A stretch of DNA of 20,346 nucleotides from positions 1 to 20,346 of the forward strand of contig NZ_CALTZE010000072.1 of the NCBI RefSeq assembly GCF_943913695.1. Direction: 5' to 3'. Positions within the stretch are counted from its first letter, which is position 1; every line of letters starts with the position of its first letter. Under the pieces are notes generated by a model that had not been told where the DNA came from, ran no database searches, and worked only from the letters and a program-made list of their open reading frames with translations. A program made the position numbers and the translations under genes. Positions 1 to 5,494 of this stretch are shown one piece after another. Source of the DNA: an uncultured Marmoricola sp. Its GTDB lineage: Bacteria > Actinomycetota > Actinomycetes > Propionibacteriales > Nocardioidaceae.

Positions 1-44
1 GGGAAGGTCGGGATGGTCGGGGGAGGCAGGCGAGGTCGCGGGGG

Positions 45-50
45 TAGCGT
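45..50 (+). promoter_or_regulatory. Candidate -10 element (TAGCGT) of the amidohydrolase gene
   Basis: TAGCGT fits the actinobacterial TANNNT -10 pattern and ends 8 nt before the ATG at 59. That spacing would give a leaderless or nearly leaderless mRNA. The same hexamer occurs before rimI and before the secreted-protein gene at 12275. No convincing -35 is visible in the G-rich upstream stretch, and the window edge is close. Confidence 0.4.
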
Positions 51-58
51 CCGGGAGC

Positions 59-1294
59 ATGGACCTCCTCGACGACGCCGTGGCCATGGCCGACGACCTG
101 GTGCGGCTGCGCGCGCAGCTGCACGCCGAGCCCGAGATCGGGCTGGAGCTGCCGCGCACGCAGGAGAAGGTGCTCGCCGAGCTCGACGGCCTCGGCTACG
201 AGCTCTCCACCGGCACGGCCACGACGAGCGTCGTCGGCGTGCTGCGCGGCGGCGCCCGCGACGAGACCGACCCTCGCACCGTGCTGCTGCGCGCCGACAT
301 GGACGCGCTGCCGGTGGCCGAGGAGACCGGCCTGGAGTACGCCGCCACCAACGGCGCGATGCACGCCTGCGGGCACGACCTGCACACCGCGTCGCTCGTC
401 GGCGCCGCCCGGCTGCTCGCCGCGCACCGCGACCACCTCCAGGGCGACGTGGTGCTGATGTTCCAGCCCGGCGAGGAGGGCTGGGACGGCGCCGGCGTGA
501 TGATAGACGAGGGCGTGCTCGACGCCGCGGGGCGGCGCGCCGACGCGGCGTACGGCATGCACGTCTTCAGCTCGATGCTCGACTCGGGCCGCTTCAGCAG
601 CCGCCACGGCGCGATGATGTCGGCCTCGCACGAGCTGGTCGTGACGGTGCGCGGCCAGGGCGGTCACGGTTCGATGCCCTACCGCGCACGCGACCCGATC
701 GCGGCGATGGCCGAGATGATCACCTCGCTGCAGACGATGGTAACGCGGCGCTTCGACATCTTCGACCCGGTCGTGCTGACGGTGGGGAAGGTCGAGGGTG
801 GCACCAAGCGCAACGTCATCCCCGACACCGCGCGCTTCGAGGCGACGGTGCGGCGCTTCTCCGAGGTCAACCACGACCGGCTCCGCGAGACGATCCACGA
901 GGTGGTGGGTGGCGTCGCCACGGCGCACGGGCTCGAGGCCGACGTGCTCTTCCGCGACGAGTACCCCCTCACCGTCAACACCGACTCCGAGGTCGACTTC
1001 GCCGAAGGTGTGGTGCGCGAGCTGCTCGGCGAGGAGCGCTGGGAGCAGATGGCCGACCCGATCGCCGGCTCGGAGGACTTCTCGCGGGTGATCGCGGCCG
1101 TGCCGGGAGCCTTCATCGGCATCGGCGCGACGCTGCCCGGGCTCGACCCGGCCAGCGCCCCCACCAACCACAGCCCGCGCGCCGACTTCGACACCGCCGT
1201 GCTGCCCGACGCCGCGGCGACCTATGCGTCGCTGGCGGTCGGCAAGCTGCGCGAGCTGAGCTCCATCACCACCGCCGCGGCGCCGTCGCGGTAG
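59..1294 (+). CDS. M20-family metallopeptidase / amidohydrolase (hippurate or IAA-amino-acid hydrolase type)
   Basis: A 411-residue cytoplasmic metal-dependent amidohydrolase of the M20D group, which hydrolyses N-acyl amino acids or related amides; the actual substrate cannot be read from sequence. The family hallmarks are in order: RADMDALP near residue 80, the metal-binding HACGHD motif (C104, H106, D107), the catalytic PGEEG motif (E139/E140), the dimerisation-lid segment GGTKRNVIPD near residue 250, and AGSEDFS near 340. Length is normal for the family. The ATG at 59 is chosen because the family N-terminus (amphipathic helix, then LHAEPEIGLELPRT) begins there; an earlier in-frame extension is not needed. 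The last about 25 codons overlap the 3' end of rimI on the other strand, an unusually long convergent overlap. It does not belong to the tRNA-modification cluster by function. Confidence 0.93.
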   Translation: MDLLDDAVAMADDLVRLRAQLHAEPEIGLELPRTQEKVLAELDGLGYELSTGTATTSVVGVLRGGARDETDPRTVLLRADMDALPVAEETGLEYAATNGAMHACGHDLHTASLVGAARLLAAHRDHLQGDVVLMFQPGEEGWDGAGVMIDEGVLDAAGRRADAAYGMHVFSSMLDSGRFSSRHGAMMSASHELVVTVRGQGGHGSMPYRARDPIAAMAEMITSLQTMVTRRFDIFDPVVLTVGKVEGGTKRNVIPDTARFEATVRRFSEVNHDRLRETIHEVVGGVATAHGLEADVLFRDEYPLTVNTDSEVDFAEGVVRELLGEERWEQMADPIAGSEDFSRVIAAVPGAFIGIGATLPGLDPASAPTNHSPRADFDTAVLPDAAATYASLAVGKLRELSSITTAAAPSR

Positions 1295-1680
1295 TAGCGC
1301 TCGCGCCGCGCCAGCTCGGCGAAGCCGGCCCCCGCGTAGAGGGCGCGGGCCGCCTCGTTGTCCTCGCGCACCTCCAGCAGCACCCGCTGCTCCGGCGTCG
1401 TCGAGGCCAGCACCTCGGCGAGCAGCGCACGCGCGACGCCTGAGCGGCGTACGCCGGGGTGCACCGCGATCCGCTGCAGCTCGACCACGTCGCCCACGTC
1501 GGAGACCACGGCGTGCCCCACGACCTCACCGTCGCGCTCGGCCACCAGGTAGGTCACGGTCGGCAGATCCCCTGACAGCCCTACGCGCAGCAGGCCGTCG
1601 CTCCACGCGTCGTCGCCCAGGCACAGCCGCTCGAGCTTCGCCACCGCCCCCAGGTCGCCCGGGTCGGCTCGTCGGATCAC
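1222..1680 (-). CDS. rimI: Ribosomal protein bS18-alanine N-acetyltransferase-like GNAT protein (RimI)
   Basis: A 152-residue single-domain GNAT acetyltransferase. The RimI pattern is clear: RRADPGDLGAVAKLERLC at the start, VAERDGEVVGHAVVS, the acetyl-CoA loop RRSGVARALL (about residues 78-87), LEVREDNEAARALYAGAGF, and the near-terminal RRERYYRDGAAAVVMEL typical of the family. Known role: N-alpha-acetylation of ribosomal protein S18 and probably other N-termini. Start is GTG at 1680, six nt after a TAGCGT -10 element, so the mRNA is probably leaderless. In most actinobacteria rimI follows tsaB directly and precedes tsaD. Here tsaB is about 9.2 kb away on the same strand, with a block of opposite-strand genes between, and the downstream neighbour is a convergent amidohydrolase. 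The end extends about 13 residues past the family core, into the amidohydrolase 3' end. Confidence 0.9.
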   Translation of the reverse strand: MIRRADPGDLGAVAKLERLCLGDDAWSDGLLRVGLSGDLPTVTYLVAERDGEVVGHAVVSDVGDVVELQRIAVHPGVRRSGVARALLAEVLASTTPEQRVLLEVREDNEAARALYAGAGFAELARRERYYRDGAAAVVMELSSRSLPTASDA

Positions 1681-1686
1681 CAGGCG

Positions 1687-1692
1687 ACGCTA
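1687..1692 (-). promoter_or_regulatory. Candidate -10 element (TAGCGT) of rimI
   Basis: On the minus strand TAGCGT lies exactly 6 nt before the GTG start of rimI, the spacing expected for a leaderless transcript. A 17-nt spacer would place the -35 hexamer (TTCGTA, poor match) at 1710-1715, inside the dyad at 1701-1720. Confidence 0.5.
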
Positions 1693-1700
1693 TCTGCACG

Positions 1701-1720
1701 GGCTTTTCGTACGAAGAGCC
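1701..1720. promoter_or_regulatory. 20-bp inverted repeat in the rimI / molybdoenzyme divergent intergenic region (operator candidate)
   Basis: Two 10-bp arms meet with no loop. Nine of ten positions are complementary (1705 and 1716 are the T/G exception) around a perfect TTCGTACGAA core. The lack of a loop and the position over the predicted -35 region of rimI suggest a binding site for a dimeric regulator rather than a terminator. It lies 40 bp upstream of the predicted SigK-type -35 of the divergent gene. The cognate protein is unknown. Confidence 0.45.
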
Positions 1721-1760
1721 CCCGACACGCCGACCCCGCGGGCGCCGATCGGTCGAGAAC

Positions 1761-1787
1761 CCATCCGGTACGCCGGGCGCCACGAAG
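1761..1787 (+). promoter_or_regulatory. SigK-type promoter of the molybdopterin oxidoreductase gene
   Basis: CCATCC at 1761-1766 matches the SigK -35 consensus known from M. tuberculosis (CCATCC, then about 16-17 nt, then CCGAAT; from memory). ACGAAG follows at 1782-1787 after 15 nt. The same layout occurs before the fasciclin gene at 3328-3354. The -10 ends 7 nt before the ATG at 1795, so the transcript could be leaderless. The spacer is slightly shorter than the mycobacterial consensus. Confidence 0.5.
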
Positions 1788-1794
1788 CACCGTC

Positions 1795-3300
1795 ATGCCT
1801 TCCTCCACGCGCCGAGCAAGCGCCGTCGCCGGGTTCCTCAGCGGTCTGCTGGCGGCACTCGCGGGCGCGGGCGCTGGTCACCTCGTCGCCGCACTGCTCA
1901 ACCCGGCCGCCTCGCCGGTGCTCGCGGTCGGCGACCAGGTCATCGACCTGACCCCGACGCCGGTCAAGGTCTGGGCGGTGCGCGAGCTCGGCACGGCCGA
2001 CAAGCCGATCCTGATCGGCAGCGTGCTCGCGGTGACCCTGCTGCTCGCCGGCGTCGCCGGCGTCGTGGCGCGCCGACGCTTGGGCCTCGGCGTCGCCCTG
2101 CTCGCGGCGCTGGTCGCCCTGGCGACCGCCGCGGCCGTGCTGCAGCCGGCCGCCGGTCCGCTCGACGTGCTGCCCGGTGCCACCACCGCGGTCGTCGGCG
2201 TCGCGGTGCTGGCGCTGCTCACGCGCGCGGCGGCCACAGCAGAGGGTGACGGTGGCCGCCGCGCGTTCCTCCTCCTCAGCGGGGGTACGGCGCTGCTGGC
2301 CGCTGGCGCCGGCGCGGCCGGCCAGTGGCTGGTACGCCGCCGTGAGGACGTCTCCGACCTCGCCCTGCCGACACCGGGCGAGACCCCGCCGGCGCTGCCG
2401 ACCGGGCTCGAGAGCCGCTACGACGTGACCCCGCTGGTCACCGACAACGGCGACTTCTACCGCGTCGACATCAACCTGACGGTCCCCGTCGTCGACGTCG
2501 AGGGGTGGACGCTGAGCGTCGACGGCGACGTCGAGCGCGAGGTCGAGCTGGACTTCGAGGAGCTCGCGGGCATGGGCGTCGTGGAGCGCGACCTCACGAT
2601 GACCTGCGTCAGCAACGAGGTGGGCGGCAACCTGCTCGGCAGCGCCCGGTGGCTGGGGGTGCCGCTGCGCGAGGTGCTCGAGCGGGCGGGCATCGAGGGC
2701 ACCGGCGCCGACCAGGTGCTCTCGACCTCCTCCGACGGCTTCACCATCTCCACGCCGCTCGACGTCGCGCTCGAGCGCACCCTGGTCGTCTTCGGGATGA
2801 ACGGCGAGCCGCTGCCGCGCGAGCACGGCTTCCCGGTGCGTCTGGTCACTCCCGGCATCTACGGCTACGTCGGCTCCACCAAGTGGGTCACTCGTCTGAC
2901 GCTGACGACCTTCGAGGAGCAGACGGCCTACTGGACCGACCGCCAGTGGGCGGCACAGGCGCCCATCAAGCTCTCCAGCCGCATCGACACCCCGCGGGGA
3001 CTGCAGTCGATCGACCCGGGCGAGACCGTCATCGCCGGCGTCGCGTGGGCGCAGCCGCACGGCGTCGCGCGGGTCGAGGTCCGCATCGACGGTGGCGACT
3101 GGCAGCCGGCGCGCCTCGGGCCGGACGTCAACGCCTCCTACTGGCGGCAGTGGTATCTCCCGTGGACCGCCGAGAGCGGCAGCCACGACGTCGAGGTGCG
3201 CGCCACCGACACCCGCGGCGAGGTGCAGGCCTCCGAGCGCGCCACGCCGTTCCCCTCGGGCTCGACGGGCATCCAGCAGATCGTCGTGCAGGTCGCCTGA
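1795..3300 (+). CDS. Membrane-anchored molybdopterin-dependent oxidoreductase (sulfite-oxidase family), five TM helices
   Basis: A 501-residue protein. Five hydrophobic segments (about residues 10-35, 71-92, 96-117, 124-146, 157-178) are followed by an exported catalytic part. The oxidoreductase molybdopterin-binding domain spans about residues 225-390 and contains TMTCVSNEVGG, where C271 is the expected molybdenum ligand, then RWLGVPL and HGFPVRLVTPGIYGYVGSTKWV. The C-terminal about 100 residues fit the Mo-co dimerisation (Ig-like) domain. A twin-arginine motif, RRAFLLL (R155, R156), precedes helix 5, which suggests that helices 1-4 go in by Sec and the cofactor-bearing domain by Tat. Substrate is unknown; relatives include sulfite oxidase and the MsrP methionine-sulfoxide reductase. 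It has a SigK-type promoter and lies 90 bp upstream of the FAS1 lipoprotein gene, so it is probably part of the SigK regulon. ATG is the only reasonable start. Confidence 0.9.
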   Translation: MPSSTRRASAVAGFLSGLLAALAGAGAGHLVAALLNPAASPVLAVGDQVIDLTPTPVKVWAVRELGTADKPILIGSVLAVTLLLAGVAGVVARRRLGLGVALLAALVALATAAAVLQPAAGPLDVLPGATTAVVGVAVLALLTRAAATAEGDGGRRAFLLLSGGTALLAAGAGAAGQWLVRRREDVSDLALPTPGETPPALPTGLESRYDVTPLVTDNGDFYRVDINLTVPVVDVEGWTLSVDGDVEREVELDFEELAGMGVVERDLTMTCVSNEVGGNLLGSARWLGVPLREVLERAGIEGTGADQVLSTSSDGFTISTPLDVALERTLVVFGMNGEPLPREHGFPVRLVTPGIYGYVGSTKWVTRLTLTTFEEQTAYWTDRQWAAQAPIKLSSRIDTPRGLQSIDPGETVIAGVAWAQPHGVARVEVRIDGGDWQPARLGPDVNASYWRQWYLPWTAESGSHDVEVRATDTRGEVQASERATPFPSGSTGIQQIVVQVA

Positions 3301-3327
3301 CCCCGACGAAATGACTTCCGGCCGGGC

Positions 3328-3354
3328 CAATCCGGACCGGGACCGGTGCCGAAC
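3328..3354 (+). promoter_or_regulatory. SigK-type promoter of the fasciclin lipoprotein gene
   Basis: CAATCC at 3328-3333, a 15-nt spacer and CCGAAC at 3349-3354 repeat the layout seen at 1761-1787 and resemble the mycobacterial SigK consensus (CCATCC/CCGAAT, from memory). Predicted transcription start is near 3361, giving a leader of about 30 nt that carries the Shine-Dalgarno GAAAGGG at 3378-3384, 6 nt before the ATG. In mycobacteria the fasciclin genes mpt70 and mpt83 are the classic SigK targets. Confidence 0.5.
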
Positions 3355-3390
3355 AACCGGCATCACCGACCAACTCCGAAAGGGTTGACC

Positions 3391-4038
3391 ATGAACAGCA
3401 GCAAGCTCCGCCGCACGGGTCTCGCCGCGATGGCTCTCACCGTGTCCTTCGGTCTGGCCGCCTGCGGCTCCGACGACTCCTCCGACACCTCCTCGAGCTC
3501 GGAGTCGACCTCGGAGTCGACCCCCAGCGAGTCGCCCACCGAGAGCGAGTCCGCGGCCGCCGCCTCGGGCGAGTTCGGTCCCGCGTGCTCCGAGGTCCCG
3601 GCCGACGGCCCGGGCTCCTTCCAGGGCATGTCGACCGCGCCGGTCGCCACCGCCGCCAGCAACAACCCGGTGCTCTCCACCCTGGTGACCGCCGTGGGCG
3701 AGGCCGGTCTGGTCGACACCCTGAACTCCGCCCCCGAGATCACCGTCTTCGCTCCGGCCAACCCGGCCTTCGAGGCGATCCCGGAGAAGGACCTCAACGC
3801 CCTGCTGGCCAACAAGCAGCAGCTCACCAAGGTGCTGACCTACCACGTGGTCGAGGGCAAGCTCTCGCCCGAGGACGTCGCCGGCACCCACACCACGCTG
3901 GAGGGCAACGACCTCACCGTCGAGGGCTCGGGCGAGGAGTTCACCGTCAACGGCGCCAACGTGATCTGCGGCAACGTGCAGACCGCCAACGCCACCGTCT
4001 ACATCATCGACGGCGTGCTCGACCCGGCGCAGGGCTGA
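3391..4038 (+). CDS. Fasciclin (FAS1) domain lipoprotein, MPT83/MPT70-like
   Basis: A 215-residue exported lipoprotein. The signal peptide MNSSKLRRTGLAAMALTVSF ends in the lipobox GLAAC, with lipidated C25. A Ser/Glu/Thr-rich linker (about residues 27-58) contains a 12-bp tandem duplication at 3498-3521. One FAS1 domain (about 70-213) follows, with NPVLSTLVTAV, ITVFAPANPAFEAIP, LTKVLTYHVVEGKLS and TVYIIDGVLDPA. Two mature-region cysteines (C66, C193) flank the domain and could form the disulfide known in MPB70. FAS1 proteins act in adhesion or cell-surface interaction; the exact role here is unknown. Codon choice is nearly all preferred C/G-ending codons, suggesting high expression. The ATG is supported by a Shine-Dalgarno 6 nt upstream. 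It lies 53 bp before sigK with no terminator visible between, so readthrough into sigK is likely. Confidence 0.93.
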   Translation: MNSSKLRRTGLAAMALTVSFGLAACGSDDSSDTSSSSESTSESTPSESPTESESAAAASGEFGPACSEVPADGPGSFQGMSTAPVATAASNNPVLSTLVTAVGEAGLVDTLNSAPEITVFAPANPAFEAIPEKDLNALLANKQQLTKVLTYHVVEGKLSPEDVAGTHTTLEGNDLTVEGSGEEFTVNGANVICGNVQTANATVYIIDGVLDPAQG

Positions 4039-4076
4039 CGGACCGACGGTTCGTCATCAGCGCGTCACGAGCATCT

Positions 4077-4083
4077 GGGAAGG
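4077..4083 (+). promoter_or_regulatory. Ribosome binding site that sets the sigK start
   Basis: GGGAAGG lies 8 nt before the GTG at 4092. No other ATG or GTG in the same frame exists between here and the conserved sigma region 2, so this site fixes the start. It also places the palindrome at 4113-4144 inside the coding region. Confidence 0.65.
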
Positions 4084-4091
4084 TTGAGAGC

Positions 4092-4736
4092 GTGAACCAC
4101 CCAGACGCCACCGCCTCCGGCTCCCCCGCGGGGGAGCCGGAGGCCCAGGCGGAGGCCCAGGCGGAGGCCCGGGCGGACGCCTCGGGCCTGGCCGCACTGC
4201 TCACCCGGTGCGGACGCGGCGACGAGTCCGCCTTCGCGGGTGTCTACGACGCCACCGCGAGCCGCGTCTTCGGGCTCGTGCTCCGCGTCGTACGCGACCG
4301 CAGCCAGGCCGAGGAGGTCACCCAGGAGGTCTTCCTCGAGGTCTGGCGACAGTCGGCGAGGTACGACGCCACCCGAGGCAGCGCCGTGAGCTGGCTGCTG
4401 ACCATCGCGCACCGCCGCGCCGTCGACCGCGTCCGCTCGGTCGAGGCCAGCACCGCGCGTGACACGACCTACCACCGAGAGACCCAGGACGACCGCGTGA
4501 GCGCGCACGACGACACCACGGCCGAGGCGGCCCACGCCTCGCTGGAGGCGCGCCGGGTGCGGCAGGCGATGACGCAGCTCACCGAGGTCCAGCGCGAGGC
4601 GCTGGAGCTCGCCTACTTCGGCGGCTACACGCACACCGAGGTCGCGGCACTCCTCGGGTTGCCGCTGGGCACGGCCAAGACAAGGATTCGAGACGGGCTG
4701 ATCCGTCTCAGGGACACGATGGGGGTGGGACAGTGA
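4092..4736 (+). CDS. sigK: ECF RNA polymerase sigma factor SigK
   Basis: A 214-residue ECF sigma factor. Residues 1-32 are an Ala/Glu/Pro-rich extension. Sigma region 2 follows (about 33-105) with RGDESAFAGVYDATASRVFGLV, QAEEVTQEVFLEVWR and SWLLTIAHRRAVDRVR. Region 4 (about 157-212) has LTEVQREALELAYFGGYTHTEVA and GTAKTRIRDGLIRLR. The wording is close to mycobacterial SigK, and the anti-sigma gene overlaps its end by 4 bp (GTGA), as expected for a SigK-RskA pair. The GTG start has a good Shine-Dalgarno. The extension is roughly 20 residues longer than I recall for M. tuberculosis SigK; it is encoded by a perfect palindrome and a 12-bp tandem repeat. No SigK-type promoter leads cleanly to this start, so expression probably comes by readthrough from the fasciclin promoter. 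Confidence 0.93.
   Translation: MNHPDATASGSPAGEPEAQAEAQAEARADASGLAALLTRCGRGDESAFAGVYDATASRVFGLVLRVVRDRSQAEEVTQEVFLEVWRQSARYDATRGSAVSWLLTIAHRRAVDRVRSVEASTARDTTYHRETQDDRVSAHDDTTAEAAHASLEARRVRQAMTQLTEVQREALELAYFGGYTHTEVAALLGLPLGTAKTRIRDGLIRLRDTMGVGQ
4113..4144. repeat. 32-bp perfect palindrome within codons 8-18 of sigK
   Basis: All 16 base pairs match: the arms are 4113-4128 and 4129-4144 with no spacer, and the next outer pair (4112/4145) fails. It is almost pure G and C (CTCCCCC against GGGGGAG at the centre). In RNA it would form a very stable hairpin starting about 20 nt after the start codon of sigK. It encodes part of a low-complexity extension, so its base sequence may matter more than its residues. 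Confidence 0.85.
4140..4175 (+). repeat. Three tandem 12-bp units in sigK (Glu-Ala-Gln-Ala coding)
   Basis: The unit GAGGCCCAGGCG occurs at 4140-4151 and 4152-4163, and with one change (CGG for CAG) at 4164-4175. It encodes EAQA, EAQA, EARA in the N-terminal extension of SigK. The unit length is a multiple of three, so copy-number change would alter length but not frame. Its first 5 bp overlap the palindrome. Confidence 0.85.
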
Positions 4737-5494
4737 GCGGGATGCAGGACGAGTCGATCCACGCGCTGTCCGGTGCCTACGCGGTCGACGCCGTCGACGA
4801 CGACGAGCGGGCGGCCTTCGAGCACCACCTGGAGCGCTGCGAGGAGTGCCAGGACGAGGTCCGCGGGCTCCGCGAGGCGGCTGCGCAGATGGGCCTGCCG
4901 AGCGAGGTCGCCCCGCCACCGGGGCTGCGCGACGCCGTACTGGCCGAGGCCGGGCGGGTGCGCCCGCTCCCGCCCCAGGTCGAGCGGCCCGCGGCGCAGG
5001 CACCGCAGGCGGCGGTGCTCCCGTTTCGCCGCCGGGTCCTCACCCGGACCCGCCTGGCGCTGGTGGCGGCCGCCGCGGTGGTGGTGACCGCGGTCGGCGT
5101 CGGCGTCACGCAGCCCTGGCAGCCCGACGCGCCGGCCTACACCGCCGCGGAGCGCGTGGTGCGTGCCGACGACGCCCGCTCGCAGAGCCTGAGCTTCGAC
5201 GACGGCTCCAGTGCGACCGTGATCCGCTCGGTCAGCGAGCGCAAGGCGGTCCTGGAGACCCACGACATGGCGCCGCCTCCCGCGGGCCGCGTCTTCCAGC
5301 TCTGGCTCATGGACCCTGAGGGCAACCCCGCCCCCGCCGGCACGATGAGCAGCGGCGGCGACCACGAGCTGGTGCTCGACGGCGACGCCGCGGAGGCCTC
5401 GGCGGTGGGGATCACCGTCGAGCCCGAGGGCGGGTCCGAGCAGCCCACGACCGAGCCCATCGCCGTCTTCGACCTCGCCGAGGGCGAGGCGTGA
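4733..5494 (+). CDS. rskA: Anti-sigma-K factor RskA
   Basis: A 253-residue single-pass membrane anti-sigma factor. The N-terminal cytoplasmic part carries a zinc-finger-like ZAS motif, H32-x3-C36-x2-C39 (HHLERCEECQ), that binds the sigma factor. A Pro/Ala-rich linker and a basic stretch (FRRRVLTRTR) precede one TM helix (about residues 106-124). The exported C-terminal domain (about 135-250) matches the RskA family, with GRVFQLWLMDPEGNPAPAG and VGITVEPEGGSEQPTTEPIAVFDL. Known role: it holds SigK at the membrane until regulated proteolysis or a redox signal releases it. No cysteines are visible in the exported domain. The GTG start overlaps the sigK stop, and its own stop overlaps the next start by 4 bp, implying translational coupling. 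Confidence 0.94.
   Translation: MSGMQDESIHALSGAYAVDAVDDDERAAFEHHLERCEECQDEVRGLREAAAQMGLPSEVAPPPGLRDAVLAEAGRVRPLPPQVERPAAQAPQAAVLPFRRRVLTRTRLALVAAAAVVVTAVGVGVTQPWQPDAPAYTAAERVVRADDARSQSLSFDDGSSATVIRSVSERKAVLETHDMAPPPAGRVFQLWLMDPEGNPAPAGTMSSGGDHELVLDGDAAEASAVGITVEPEGGSEQPTTEPIAVFDLAEGEA

Noticed and set aside
1690..3891. A 733-codon minus-strand frame opposite the molybdoenzyme and FAS1 genes
   Set aside because: Same GC-driven artefact. No recognisable motif, and both + strand genes are clear family members.
4071..4097. GCATCT-15-GTGAAC as a third SigK-type promoter, for sigK itself
   Set aside because: It matches only four of six bases in each box, and its -10 would overlap the start codon, so transcription would begin inside the gene.
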